This document shows positions 23,609 to 33,084 of a stretch of 64,000 bases of DNA, in pieces. The translations under genes and the position numbers were made by a program. The stretch spans positions 228,282 to 292,281 of the forward strand of contig NZ_JAENHL010000008.1 of assembly GCF_016595235.1 (NCBI RefSeq), in the 5' to 3' direction. Numbering within the stretch: the stretch's first letter is position 1; each line of letters begins with the position of its first letter. The notes under the pieces are model-generated. The model was not told where the DNA came from and ran no database searches. It was given only the letters and a program-made list of their open reading frames with translations. The stretch comes from Taklimakanibacter albus (GTDB lineage: Bacteria; Pseudomonadota; Alphaproteobacteria; Rhizobiales; Aestuariivirgaceae).

Positions 23609-26538
23609 GCGAAGAGCTTCTTGCTGTGGCGCTTCTCCCACTCGCGCACCGCATCGGCGTCGCGCGGCGTGATATCGGGGAACTCCTTGTCGCTGCCCAC
23701 TTCCGGCGTGATCTTCCAGGAACGCGCGCATTTGCGGCCCTGGGCCGGCTTGAAGACGACGGCGACGCCCTTCACGTCATCGAGACGGAAGGCATCGGCG
23801 GGTCCATCGCCTTCGACCAGCGTCGCGTCGGAAGTGATCGCCATCTCGGCGATGTCGAGACCCTTCAGCACTTTGAGCGCATCGGCATCGGACACATGAA
23901 TCTCCGGCGCCGCCTCGAGCGAAGAGCCGATCGTCTTCTTCACCTGGCGCTCGATTTCGAGCGCGCCGGTGATGACGCGGCGCACGTCACGGATTTTCTG
24001 CCACTTGGCGGCGAGATCGGCATCGACCCATTCGGCCGGCGGCTTGGCGAACTGCATCAGATGGACGGAGCTCATTTCGCCTGGGAAACGCGACAGCCAG
24101 ACTTCCTCGGCGGTGAAGCAGAGGATGGGGGCGAGCCAGGTCGAGAGGCAGTGGAAGAGCTCGTCGATCACGGTACGGCAGGCGCGCCGGCGCAGCGAGG
24201 ACGGCGCATCACAATAAAGTGTATCCTTGCGGATATCGAGATAGAGGGCCGAGAGATCGACATTCATGAAATTGAGCAGCGTGGCGACGACCTGCTTGAA
24301 GTCATAAGCGCGATAGCCTGCCAGCACGCTGGCATGGATGTCGGCCAGCATATGGAGCACATAACGCTCGAGCTCCGGCATGTCCTTCTGATCGAGGCGC
24401 TCGGCCTCGTCCCAGCCATCGAGCGCGCCGAGGAGATAACGCAAGGTGTTGCGCAGCTTGCGATAGGCCTCGACATTGCTCTTGAGGATTTCCGGGCCGA
24501 TGCGCTGATCATCGACATAGTCGGTGGAGGATACCCACAAGCGCAGAATGTCGGCGCCCGACTGCTTGATCACATCCTGCGGGAAGACCTGGTTGCCGAG
24601 CGACTTCGACATCTTGCGGCCGTCCTCGGCCATGGTGAAGCCATGGGTGATGACAGTCTTGTAGGGCGCCCTGCCCCTGGTGCCACAGGATTCGAGCAGC
24701 GAGGAGTGGAACCAGCCGCGATGCTGGTCGGAGCCTTCGAGGTAAACATCGGCGGGCCAGCGCAGATCGGGGCGCTTCTCCAGCACGAAGGCATGGGTCG
24801 AGCCCGAATCGAACCAGACGTCGAGAATGTCGTTCACCTTCTCCCAGTCATGGGTGTCGGTGACGCGGTCCTTCAGGAAGCGCTCATGCGCGCCCTCGGC
24901 GAACCAGGCATCGGCGCCCTCGGTCTCGAAGGCCGTGGCGATGCGCTCATTCACTTCCGGATCGTTGAGCACGAGGCCGGTCGCCTTGTTGACGAAGACG
25001 CAGATCGGCACGCCCCAGGCGCGCTGGCGCGAAATCACCCAGTCGGGCCGCGCCTCGATCATGCCGCGCAGGCGGTTCTGGCCGGCGGGCGGCACGAAAT
25101 GCGTGTCGTCGATCGCTTTCAGCGCCTTGGCGCGTAAGCCGTCCGTCTCGCCGTCGCCCATGGAGATGAACCATTGCGGCGTGTTGCGGAAGATGATCGG
25201 CTTCTTGGAGCGCCAGCTATGCGGATATTGATGCTTGAGGCGGCCGCGCGCGATGAGCGCGCCCGCGGCGATGAGCGCCTGGATGACCGCTTCATTGGCG
25301 TCACCCTTCTCGCCCTTGTCGGTCAAGACGCGCTTGCCGGTGAAGCCCGGCGCCTCATTGGTGAAGGTGCCGTCGCCATCGACGGTGAAGGGAATATCGG
25401 TCTTGATGCCCATCGACTTGAGTTTGCCGATATTGGCTTCCCACACTTCGAAGTCGTCGGCGCCGTGGCTCGGCGCCGTATGAACGAAGCCCGTGCCGGC
25501 ATCGTCGGTGACATGATCGCCCGGGAGCAGCGCCACCCGGAACTCGTAACCGAGACTGCTGAGCGGATGCGCGCAGGTGGCGATGGTCGCGATATCGACA
25601 TCGCTCAAACGGCTGAATTCCTCGACGCGGCTCGCCTTGAAAGTCTCCGCCGCCAGATTGTCGGCGAGGATCAGACGATCGCCGACCTTCGCCCAATTGT
25701 CGGCAGCGGCCTTGGTGACCTCATAAAGACCATAGGCGATCTTCGGCGAATAGCTGATGGCGCGGTTGCCGGGGATGGTCCAGGGCGTGGTCGTCCAGAT
25801 CACCACACTAGCTTTGGCAAGGTCGCCCTTGGGCGCGGTGCCGTCGGCCATGAAGGTGACCGGGAATTTCACATGGATCGTGTCGCTGGTGTAATCCTGA
25901 TACTCGACCTCGGCCTCGGCGAGCGCGGTCTTCTCGACCACCGACCACATGACCGGCTTCGAGCCCCGGTATAGTTGTCCGCTCGTCGAGAACTTCAGCA
26001 GCTCGCGGGCGATCTGCGCCTCGGCGGCGAAGCTCATCGTCGTATAGGGATCCTTCCAGTTGCCGATCACGCCCAGCCGCTGGAACTCCTCCGACTGGAT
26101 CCCCATCCAGTGCTCGGCGAAAGCCCGGCACTCTTTACGGAACTCGTTGATCGGCACCGCATCCTTGTTGCGGCCCTTGGCGCGGTACTGCTCCTCGATC
26201 TTCCATTCGATGGGCAGGCCATGGCAGTCCCAGCCGGGAACGTAATTGGCATTCTTGCCCGACATCTGCTGCGAGCGGACGACCAGGTCTTTGAGGATCT
26301 TGTTGAGGGCGGTGCCGATATGGATGTTGCCATTGGCATAGGGAGGGCCGTCATGAAGGATGAACAGCTCTCTGTCCTTGGCCTCCTCGCGCAGCCTGGT
26401 GAACAGGTCCATGCCCTGCCAGCGCTTGAGAATCTCCGGCTCCTTCTGCGGCAGGCCAGCCTTCATCGGGAAGGCGGTCTTGGGCAGAAACAGGGTCTCG
26501 CGGTAGTCGCGCGCCGGGTTTTCAGGCTTGTCGTTCAT
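23605..26538 (-). CDS. ileS: Isoleucyl-tRNA synthetase
   Basis: A 977-residue class I aminoacyl-tRNA synthetase. The HIGH-type motif is [17 protein letters not shown] with His73, and KMSKSLGN lies near residue 641. The editing domain (about residues 200-400, with [16 protein letters not shown]) and the anticodon-binding C-terminal domain are complete. The cysteine-rich zinc tail of the E. coli enzyme is not seen; the C-terminus instead ends in a short basic segment with ALRKC-type residues. lspA overlaps its stop codon. No defect is visible. Confidence 0.97.
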   Translation of the reverse strand: MNDKPENPARDYRETLFLPKTAFPMKAGLPQKEPEILKRWQGMDLFTRLREEAKDRELFILHDGPPYANGNIHIGTALNKILKDLVVRSQQMSGKNANYVPGWDCHGLPIEWKIEEQYRAKGRNKDAVPINEFRKECRAFAEHWMGIQSEEFQRLGVIGNWKDPYTTMSFAAEAQIARELLKFSTSGQLYRGSKPVMWSVVEKTALAEAEVEYQDYTSDTIHVKFPVTFMADGTAPKGDLAKASVVIWTTTPWTIPGNRAISYSPKIAYGLYEVTKAAADNWAKVGDRLILADNLAAETFKASRVEEFSRLSDVDIATIATCAHPLSSLGYEFRVALLPGDHVTDDAGTGFVHTAPSHGADDFEVWEANIGKLKSMGIKTDIPFTVDGDGTFTNEAPGFTGKRVLTDKGEKGDANEAVIQALIAAGALIARGRLKHQYPHSWRSKKPIIFRNTPQWFISMGDGETDGLRAKALKAIDDTHFVPPAGQNRLRGMIEARPDWVISRQRAWGVPICVFVNKATGLVLNDPEVNERIATAFETEGADAWFAEGAHERFLKDRVTDTHDWEKVNDILDVWFDSGSTHAFVLEKRPDLRWPADVYLEGSDQHRGWFHSSLLESCGTRGRAPYKTVITHGFTMAEDGRKMSKSLGNQVFPQDVIKQSGADILRLWVSSTDYVDDQRIGPEILKSNVEAYRKLRNTLRYLLGALDGWDEAERLDQKDMPELERYVLHMLADIHASVLAGYRAYDFKQVVATLLNFMNVDLSALYLDIRKDTLYCDAPSSLRRRACRTVIDELFHCLSTWLAPILCFTAEEVWLSRFPGEMSSVHLMQFAKPPAEWVDADLAAKWQKIRDVRRVITGALEIERQVKKTIGSSLEAAPEIHVSDADALKVLKGLDIAEMAITSDATLVEGDGPADAFRLDDVKGVAVVFKPAQGRKCARSWKITPEVGSDKEFPDITPRDADAVREWEKRHSKKLFA

Positions 26539-26758
26539 GTCGGTAAATCAGGCTTTTGAGGGTGATTGGTCGGGCGCGCTTGTAACAGCGAAAGGCGCCA
26601 GGGGAAAGGGCGGCGTTGCCGGCATTGCAAGCCTGCGCCGAGGCATGAGATTGTTGGGAAATACCAATGGCAGAGTTCACCCTTATTTCCCTGCTCCGCC
26701 GCCTTCTGATCGTCTAACCCCTTGATCTTGCTGGGCCGGCTTCAGATTTCTCGAAAAT

Positions 26759-26788
26759 TCCCTGTAAATCCCTGCAAATCCCTGTATT
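26759..26788. repeat. Three phased 10-bp repeats TCCCTG(T/C)AAA before the caspase gene
   Basis: TCCCTGTAAA, TCCCTGCAAA and TCCCTGTATT follow one another without gaps, one per helical turn, ending about 20-30 bases before the WD40-caspase start. They could be a regulator binding array or part of a recurrent intergenic element; a single TTCCCTG also occurs at about 55975. Confidence 0.55.
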
Positions 26789-26810
26789 TGCCTCGTCCTG
26801 CCCCAGGGTG

Positions 26811-29687
26811 ATGATGATGAATTGGTTTGTCCGGCTTCTGGCTTTTCTTCTCATCGGATCAGCAATCGCTTCGGCTGACGAATTGCCGAAAGAGCCGCAA
26901 TTGCGCATCGATGGCGGCATGCACACGGCGTCCATCCGGCGCCTCGATGTCAGCGCCGACGGCAAGATCCTGGTCACCGGCTCCGAGGACAAGACGGTCC
27001 GGATCTGGTCCCTCCCCGACGGGCGCCTGCTGCGTACTTTGCGCATGCCTTCGGCGCCGGGCGATGTCGGCAAGGTTTTCGCGGTGGCCCTGAGCCCGGA
27101 TGGCAGACTGGTGGCGGTCGGCGGCTGGGACGATGCCGATGCAACCACGCTTGATTACTATGTCCATATCTTCAACCGTGAAACCGGTCGCCTGGAGGGC
27201 CGCCTCGGACCACATCCGCAGGTCGTCGATGAGCTGACCTTCTCACCCGACGGCAAACGCCTCGCGGTCGGCCTCGGCGACAAATCCGGCATCGCCGTGT
27301 GGGACGTGGCCGAGTGGCGGCAAATCATGGCCGATGGCGATTATGGCGACCAGGTGAACGGCATCGCCTTCAGCCCGACCGGCGAGATGGCCGTCACCTC
27401 GCATGATGGCGGCCTCAGGCTTTATTCGACCCAGTTCGAGCTTCTGGGACGCATCGTGGCGCCGAGCAATGACCGGACCGAAGGCGTCGCCTTCTCGCCC
27501 GATGGAACGAAGCTGGTGGTCGGTTATGTCGGCACCATGGCGGTCGACATCCTCGACGCCAAGAGCCTCCAGCTTCTCTACCGGGCCGACACCAGCGGGC
27601 TCGATATCGGCGATCTCGCGGCGGTCGCCTGGTCGGCGGATGGTCAGATGATCTTCGCCGCCGGCGACTACTACACACGCGGCGGCACGGAAGAACGGAT
27701 GCAGATGTTCGCCTGGGGCGATGAAGGCCGCGGCGAGCGCCTCGCTGTCGATGCCGCCGGCAATACGGTAATGGATCTGAAAGCCATGCCGGACGGTGGC
27801 GCCGTCATCGCCGACGCCAATTCCGGCTTCACTGTCTACGACGCGAAAGGCGACGTCGTCCTGCGCAAGACCAGCATCGCCGCCGATCTGCGTGGCGAGC
27901 TCGGCGACGCCTTCACGGTGAGCGAGGACGGCACAAGGGTGCGTTTCGGCCTTGGCATAGAAGGACAGGATCCTTGGCTCTTCGACATGGCGACGCTGCG
28001 CTTCGCCGAATCGCCCGAACCACCACCCGGCGATCTCAAACCCGCCAATATCGACAAGCTCCCGGTCGAGGACTGGAACAGCCGGGATGATCCGACCTTG
28101 AGCGGCGCGCCGCTGCAACTCGATCACAATGAAACGAGCCGCGCGCTCGCCGTCGAAGAGGATGGCGAGACCTTGGTGCTCGGCACCGACTTCGCGCTCA
28201 GGCGTTATACGAAGAAGAGCACACCGCTCTGGCGGGTCGCGGTCTCCTCCATCCCTTGGGGCGTCAACATCACGGCCAAGGACCAGTTGCTGATCGCCGC
28301 CCAGACCGACGGCACCATCCGCTGGTATCGTCTGGCCGATGGCAAGGAATTTTTAGCGCTCTTCGTCAACGCCCTCGACAAGAGATGGATCGCCTGGACG
28401 CCGTCCGGCTATTACGCCGCTTCGCCGGGTGGTGAGGATCTGATCGGCTGGCAAGTCAATCGCGGCGTCGAGGAAGCGCCGGACTTCTTCCCGGCGAGCC
28501 AGTTCCATGAGCGCTTCTACCGGCCGGATATCGTGCGCGAGGTGCTCAATACTTATGACGAAGAACCGGCGATCAAGGCCGCCAATGCCAAGGCGAAGCG
28601 GCCGGCGCGCAAGGACGACATCGCCGCCGCGCTGCCCCCCGTGATCGAGATCGCGAGCCCGGGCGACCGCACGTCGGTGACCGACACCGTGGTGACGCTC
28701 TCCTATCGCGTGCGCACGCCGGACGGCCAGCCGCCCGAGGCGATCGAAGTCCTGATCGACGGCCGTCCGCAAGGCCAGCGCGGCGCCGCCGTCGTCAATG
28801 AAGACGAAAGCCTGAGCCTCGATGTGACGATCCCGGCCCGTGATGTGGAGGTCTCCCTCATCGCCAAGCAGGGCGACCAGGTGAGTGTGCCGGCGCGCAT
28901 CGCGCTCAAATGGGCCGGGCCTCCCTCCGAGGATCAGATCAAGCGCAAGCTCTATGCGGTGTTCGTCGGCATCAGCGATTATGACAAGGCCGGCCTCAAG
29001 CTCAGCTTCGCCGATGATGACGCGCGCGACTTTTCCGAAAACGCCAAGGCGCAGGCCGGCCGCCTCTATGAGGCGGTCGATGTGAAGCTGCTCACCGACA
29101 AGGACGCCAGCGCCGAGAATATTCGCGGCGCCCTGGGCTGGCTTGAGGAAAAGGTGGGGCCTGAGGATGTCGGCCTGCTTTTCATGGCGGGCCACGGCAT
29201 CACCGACGCCAAACAGCGTTTCTATTTCCTGCCCGTCGGCGGCGATCCCGAGGATCTGCGCGGCACATCGATCGGCGAATCCGAGATCCGTGAAACCATA
29301 TCGGCGCTCGCCGGCAAGGCGCTCTTCTTCATCGATGCGTGCCATTCCGCCGACAGCCTCAAGGGCGATGTCGCGGCGGCCGATGTGACGGCGGTGATCA
29401 ACCGTATGGCGCGCGCCGACTCCGGTGTCATCATGTTCGCCTCATCAGGCGGCAATGAATTGTCGCTCGAGCGTTCCGACTGGAGCAATGGCGCCTTCAC
29501 CGAAGCGCTGCTTGCCGGAGTCATGGGCGGAGCGGACTACGAGAAAGACGGCAGCATCTCGACCGCCGAGCTCAATCTGTGGCTCTCGACGCAGGTGAAG
29601 AAGCTCACTCAAAACCGCCAGAATGCCGTGATGCTCAAGCCCGACACGGTGCCGGATTTTTCGATCGCACGGATCCCCTCACCCTGA
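26811..29687 (+). CDS. Exported WD40-repeat caspase-like (peptidase C14) protein
   Basis: A protein of about 958 residues with an N-terminal signal peptide (LLAFLLIGSAIASAD), about seven WD40-type blades in residues 30-400 (for example DVSADGKILVTGSEDKTVRIWSL), a second beta-propeller-like stretch to about 560, an Ig-like segment near 610-700 (SPGDRTSVTDTVVTLSYRVR), and a caspase domain from about 708 to 945. The catalytic pair is visible: His795 in FMAGHGI and Cys844 in FIDACHS. GTG at 26808 and ATGs at 26811, 26814 and 26817 are possible starts; AGGG precedes them. It should be a periplasmic peptidase with a binding scaffold. Its substrate and trigger are unknown. Its TGA stop lies in a 38-bp repeat. 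Confidence 0.88.
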   Translation: MMMNWFVRLLAFLLIGSAIASADELPKEPQLRIDGGMHTASIRRLDVSADGKILVTGSEDKTVRIWSLPDGRLLRTLRMPSAPGDVGKVFAVALSPDGRLVAVGGWDDADATTLDYYVHIFNRETGRLEGRLGPHPQVVDELTFSPDGKRLAVGLGDKSGIAVWDVAEWRQIMADGDYGDQVNGIAFSPTGEMAVTSHDGGLRLYSTQFELLGRIVAPSNDRTEGVAFSPDGTKLVVGYVGTMAVDILDAKSLQLLYRADTSGLDIGDLAAVAWSADGQMIFAAGDYYTRGGTEERMQMFAWGDEGRGERLAVDAAGNTVMDLKAMPDGGAVIADANSGFTVYDAKGDVVLRKTSIAADLRGELGDAFTVSEDGTRVRFGLGIEGQDPWLFDMATLRFAESPEPPPGDLKPANIDKLPVEDWNSRDDPTLSGAPLQLDHNETSRALAVEEDGETLVLGTDFALRRYTKKSTPLWRVAVSSIPWGVNITAKDQLLIAAQTDGTIRWYRLADGKEFLALFVNALDKRWIAWTPSGYYAASPGGEDLIGWQVNRGVEEAPDFFPASQFHERFYRPDIVREVLNTYDEEPAIKAANAKAKRPARKDDIAAALPPVIEIASPGDRTSVTDTVVTLSYRVRTPDGQPPEAIEVLIDGRPQGQRGAAVVNEDESLSLDVTIPARDVEVSLIAKQGDQVSVPARIALKWAGPPSEDQIKRKLYAVFVGISDYDKAGLKLSFADDDARDFSENAKAQAGRLYEAVDVKLLTDKDASAENIRGALGWLEEKVGPEDVGLLFMAGHGITDAKQRFYFLPVGGDPEDLRGTSIGESEIRETISALAGKALFFIDACHSADSLKGDVAAADVTAVINRMARADSGVIMFASSGGNELSLERSDWSNGAFTEALLAGVMGGADYEKDGSISTAELNLWLSTQVKKLTQNRQNAVMLKPDTVPDFSIARIPSP

Positions 29688-29715
29688 GGTGCGAGCGCAG
29701 CGAGCCTCGAAGGGT
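29678..29715. repeat. 38-bp repeat, copy 2, inverted relative to 15393-15430
   Basis: Perfect reverse complement of the copy next to mutL. It contains the stop codon of the caspase gene (TGA, 29685-29687). A diverged third form (CTTCGAGGGCCGCTTCGCGGCCACCTCAGC-type) lies at about 29750-29784, in the same intergenic gap, in the opposite orientation. Confidence 0.85.
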
Positions 29716-29797
29716 ATCGTGCAGCAGGCGCGCTCTATCTGAAGGATGCTTCGAGGGCCGCTTCGCGGCCACCTCAGCATGAGGATATCTGAGCGCG

Positions 29798-30556
29798 TCA
29801 CATCTCAAACGACTGATAGACCAGATGGGCGAGCGAGACGATATCCTCGCGACCCGTCTCACCGGCGATGACGAAGCCCAAGGGGCCATCGAGCCAGTAG
29901 CAGGCCGTCACATTGTCCTTCTGGGTGACCAGGAAGGCGGTCTCCTTGTTGGTCTGGTTGGCGGCGACAAAGATGGTGATGCGGCGCTTGGCCTGGTCCT
30001 CATACATGAGCTGGGCCGCCGGTTGGGCGCCGGCCGCCAGAAGGCGACCGCCCATGAAGGTGTAGCCGCGGGCGGTGAGATCGGGGACGACGAGCTTCTG
30101 GCCGATGCGCTTCGACAGCCAGGTGGTCAGATGGTCGCCGTCGCTGGCGGCGACCTCGACGGCATGGCGGTTTTCATGCGTGTAGATCTCATGCGCCTCG
30201 ATGGCCAGATCGGCGAACTGCTTGGCTTGCGGCGCGCTCATCTGCAGATTGGCGAACCAGCCGGCGCCGGCGCCGATGATCAGGAGAGCGAGGGCCGCGG
30301 CAATGGCCCAGGGCGACAGCGTGAAGCCCCGGCGATGGCGGAGCGCCGCCTTGATCTGGGCCGGCACGGGCTCGTCGAGCACCGGATCGAAGGCCTCCTT
30401 CAGCCACGCCTTCTGGCGCCGCCAGGCTTCTACCTTGGCGCGCGCCTCGGGGTCCTCGGCGAGGCGCTCGTCAAGCGCACGTCCCTCTGACCCTGCGATC
30501 TCGCCATCGGCGTAGGCGTGCAAGGACCAGTCTTCGTTGTGGTTGGGCTCCGTCAT
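29798..30556 (-). CDS. Transmembrane anti-sigma factor
   Basis: A 252-residue single-pass inner-membrane protein. The N-terminal cytoplasmic region (residues 1-75) has the LHAYADGEIAGSEGRALDERLAEDPEARAKVEAWR helical pattern of anti-sigma domains; the membrane helix is near residues 80-104 and the rest is periplasmic. There is no cysteine in the cytoplasmic part, so it lacks the HxxxCxxC zinc motif of ZAS-type anti-sigma factors. Its start overlaps the stop of the ECF sigma gene by four bases, so it is translationally coupled to its partner. It is convergent with the caspase gene. Confidence 0.9.
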   Translation of the reverse strand: MTEPNHNEDWSLHAYADGEIAGSEGRALDERLAEDPEARAKVEAWRRQKAWLKEAFDPVLDEPVPAQIKAALRHRRGFTLSPWAIAAALALLIIGAGAGWFANLQMSAPQAKQFADLAIEAHEIYTHENRHAVEVAASDGDHLTTWLSKRIGQKLVVPDLTARGYTFMGGRLLAAGAQPAAQLMYEDQAKRRITIFVAANQTNKETAFLVTQKDNVTACYWLDGPLGFVIAGETGREDIVSLAHLVYQSFEM

Positions 30557-31062
30557 TTCACTCGTCTCAAGGAGGGTTTCGCCCCCTCGCCTATCAATTC
30601 ACGCAAGGCGCCGCGCGCCCGCGACAGACGCGACATCACGGTTCCCACCGGCACGCCGGTGATCTCGGCGACATCGCGATAGCTCATATCCTCCAGCGCC
30701 ACGAGGATCATCACCTCGCGCTGCTGATCGGGCAGGCGGTCGAGCGCGCTCGCCACCTGCAGAAGTAATGTCTCGCCCTCCTGGGTGGGCTTCAGCATCA
30801 CCTCGGGATCGGAGAGGTCGTCCACCGTCTTAACGATCCCGGCCCGCCGCTCACGCCTCAGACCACTGACATGGATGTTGCGCAGCACGGTGTAAAGCCA
30901 GGCCCTCAGCGGCCTTGTCGGGTCATAGAGATGGCTCTTCACCAGCGCCCGCTCGACGCAATCCTGGACAAGATCGTCCGCCAGCGCCGGATCGCCGGTC
31001 AGAGCCCGGGCAAAACGGCGCAGGTAAGGCAATTCGGCTGTGAGATCCGTGCGGAAATTCAT
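30553..31062 (-). CDS. ECF RNA polymerase sigma factor
   Basis: A 169-residue ECF sigma. Region 2 spans about residues 8-75 (ALADDLVQDCVERAL then LRAWLYTVLRNIH) and region 4 about 108-160 with the helix-turn-helix MSYRDVAEITGVPVGTVMSRLSRAR split across 128-150. The gene is followed, with a four-base overlap, by its presumed anti-sigma factor. The signal that releases it is unknown; the partner's periplasmic domain suggests an envelope cue. No obvious ECF promoter was found immediately upstream. Confidence 0.93.
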   Translation of the reverse strand: MNFRTDLTAELPYLRRFARALTGDPALADDLVQDCVERALVKSHLYDPTRPLRAWLYTVLRNIHVSGLRRERRAGIVKTVDDLSDPEVMLKPTQEGETLLLQVASALDRLPDQQREVMILVALEDMSYRDVAEITGVPVGTVMSRLSRARGALRELIGEGAKPSLRRVK

Positions 31063-31101
31063 CTCCGACCTTTAATCCCAGTTACAGCGCCCGGCGGCAG
31101 T

Positions 31102-32388
31102 TTATTCCATGGCGCCAGCGGGCGCATGTTCCGAGTGACGGCGCCGGATGCTCAGTACGATCAAGGTGATGACGGCGACCGTCGCCACGATCACACCAGC
31201 CTTGAGATATTTGGCACCGAAGGGCACCGCATCCTCGGGCAGGACCTCGAGCACATAACCCAGGAGGCTCGCCACATAATAACTGATGGCGGCAATCGAG
31301 AGCCCCTCGACCGTCTGCTGCAGGCGCAGTTGGAGACGGGTGCGCTCGCTCATCGCCTTGAGCAGATCGCCATTCTGCTCCTCGACATCGATATCGACGC
31401 GGGTGCGCAGCAGATTGGCGGCATGCATGAGCTTGGCGGAGAGATCGGTCTGGCGGTCCTGCATGCTGAAGCAGGTGCGCAAGGCCGGCATCAGGCGGCG
31501 GTCCATGAAGCCGCTGATGGTCTGATGATCGCCGATCGGCGTCTCGCGCAAGGAAGCGAGCCGGGCGCGCACGATCTCGGCATAGGCCCTAGTGGCGCCG
31601 AAGCGGAAGCGCGACTGGCTGGCGCCCGCCTCGAGCTCGCCCGCCACCGCCATCAGGCGCTGCAGCAAGGCCTTGTTGGCGGCGAGACCTTCGCTCTTCG
31701 TCATCTCGGCGGTGATCTCGCCGAGCGTCTGCTCGATGCGGCGCACCACCGGCTGGAGCCGTTGCGCTTCCGGAAGACCGAGCAGGCAGAAGGTGCGATA
31801 GGTCTCGAGCTCGAGGAGCTGCTGCACGAAGATGCCGGCGCGCAAGGTCGACATGCCGCGGTCGAGGACCAGAAGCCGCACGAAGCCGTCGCTCGCGGCG
31901 AGAAAATCGGTGGCGGCGCGCGCGTCACCGGCTTCGGTCTCGAAGGCGACGAGGCTCGTCGGGTCGAACACTTTCTGCCAGTCGCCGCCGTCCGCTTCAG
32001 AGAGGAGATGAAGATCGGCGGCCACCAGCAAGGGACCTGGCTGCGGCAACTGCTGCATCAGCTTCTGCAATTCGCTGGTCGGACGGCCGAAGGGCGAACG
32101 GTCGTGATTGGCGAATTCCCAAGTGTAGGTGGTGAATTCGGCATGCTGCTCCCAGCGCAGGGCCGAATCCGGAAAGGTGATGCGGTAATGTTTCGAGGCG
32201 GCGTCGGGACCGCGGTGGCCCCGCGCGGCGACAAACTCACCGAAGGCCAGGCGATCACGGGCGGCGAGATCGGCGTCGGTCATGAACGCGAAATGCAGGA
32301 TGCGCAAAGGCGGCGCGATGGCCGCGAAAGGCCGCGCATGCACCTCGCTCAGAACGGCGCCGCGCAAGGGATGCGGCTCGAGAGTCAT
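31102..32388 (-). CDS. DUF3422 family membrane protein
   Basis: A 428-residue protein with the DUF3422 opening HPLRGAVLSEVHARPF near residues 6-21 and the later EFTTYTWEF segment. The middle is largely helical with coiled-coil potential (residues 210-360), and two hydrophobic segments close to the C-terminus (about 352-378 and 385-410) anchor it in the inner membrane. The function of this family is unknown. The start at 32388 follows GGAGGAC at ideal spacing; an in-frame lead to 32448 has no such site. It lies 92 bases downstream of the MarR gene and upstream of the ECF sigma gene on the same strand. Confidence 0.88.
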   Translation of the reverse strand: MTLEPHPLRGAVLSEVHARPFAAIAPPLRILHFAFMTDADLAARDRLAFGEFVAARGHRGPDAASKHYRITFPDSALRWEQHAEFTTYTWEFANHDRSPFGRPTSELQKLMQQLPQPGPLLVAADLHLLSEADGGDWQKVFDPTSLVAFETEAGDARAATDFLAASDGFVRLLVLDRGMSTLRAGIFVQQLLELETYRTFCLLGLPEAQRLQPVVRRIEQTLGEITAEMTKSEGLAANKALLQRLMAVAGELEAGASQSRFRFGATRAYAEIVRARLASLRETPIGDHQTISGFMDRRLMPALRTCFSMQDRQTDLSAKLMHAANLLRTRVDIDVEEQNGDLLKAMSERTRLQLRLQQTVEGLSIAAISYYVASLLGYVLEVLPEDAVPFGAKYLKAGVIVATVAVITLIVLSIRRRHSEHAPAGAME

Positions 32389-32480
32389 TACTGTCCTCCA
32401 CTCCGCAAAAAGCGGAAGCGGCGGAGCATAGTCGGATGATCGCGCCACGGCATGTGTCGCCGGGTCGCAGATTGATCTGC

Positions 32481-32939
32481 TTAATCAGCGGGCATTTGCT
32501 CGACGGCGTTGCGCAGGCCCTGGCGCAGCTCCTGCATCTTTTCGTTCAGCGCGATCAACTCCGGCACCGTGAAGCCGGAATGCCGCAGCAGCGCATCGGT
32601 CAGGCAGCCGGTCTTTTCACGAAGCTCGTTGCCCTTTGACGTCAGATGTACTTCGACTTGCCGCTCATCGGTGGTGCTGCGCTGGCGTTGGACGAAACCC
32701 GCCGCCTCGAGCCGCTTGACCGCCGGCGTGATGGTGCTGGGCTCGAGCGCCAGCCGGTCGGCGATCGCGGTGATCGTCAGCCCACCCTGCTCCCAGAGCG
32801 CGCTCAGGACGAGATATTGGGTGTAGGTCACGCCCAGCGCGTCGAGCATCGGTTTATAGAGGCGGTTCACGGCGATGGCCGTCGAATAGATGGAAAAACA
32901 GAGCTGGCTGTCCAGCGGCAAAGGCGATGGGGCGGTCAT
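32481..32939 (-). CDS. MarR-family regulator, OhrR-like redox sensor
   Basis: A 152-residue winged-helix repressor. The N-terminal DSQLCFSIYSTA with Cys14, followed by LYKPMLDALGVTYTQYLVLSALWE, is the hallmark of OhrR-type sensors, where this cysteine is oxidised by organic peroxides. The DNA-binding wing region is TITAIADRLALEPSTITPAVKRLEAAGFVQRQRS near residues 54-88. A second cysteine (in EKTGCLTD) is near residue 111. The gene is divergent from an exported hydrolase, and two TATCGCGATA palindromes lie in the shared gap. No ohr gene is adjacent. Confidence 0.9.
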   Translation of the reverse strand: MTAPSPLPLDSQLCFSIYSTAIAVNRLYKPMLDALGVTYTQYLVLSALWEQGGLTITAIADRLALEPSTITPAVKRLEAAGFVQRQRSTTDERQVEVHLTSKGNELREKTGCLTDALLRHSGFTVPELIALNEKMQELRQGLRNAVEQMPAD

Positions 32940-32986
32940 TTCCTTGATCTCCAGGTGTCTGGCCAGATCATTACCACAAAAATATA

Positions 32987-32996
32987 TATCGCGATA
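32987..32996. promoter_or_regulatory. Operator palindrome TATCGCGATA (MarR site 1)
   Basis: A perfect 10-base palindrome 48 bases upstream of the MarR start. It matches the core of site 2 at 33039-33052, so both are probable MarR binding sites in the divergent promoter. Confidence 0.7.
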
Positions 32997-33038
32997 AAGA
33001 TTCCTCTTTACAAGGCACTCAAGCTAGCCTATCAAATA

Positions 33039-33052
33039 ATTATCGCGATAAT
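33039..33052. promoter_or_regulatory. Operator palindrome ATTATCGCGATAAT (MarR site 2)
   Basis: A perfect 14-base palindrome followed at once by a half-site GATTATCGC (33053-33061). It lies 33 bases before the hydrolase ATG at 33085, where it would cover the promoter. Repression of the hydrolase and autoregulation of the MarR gene are expected. Confidence 0.75.
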
Positions 33053-33084
33053 GATTATCGCAAAAATAACGAAAGGAAACTCAA

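Noticed and set aside
23626..25137. 503-codon open frame on the plus strand within ileS
   Set aside because: It overlaps the well-supported ileS gene, has no ribosome-binding site or domain, and reads like a low-complexity GC-rich shadow.
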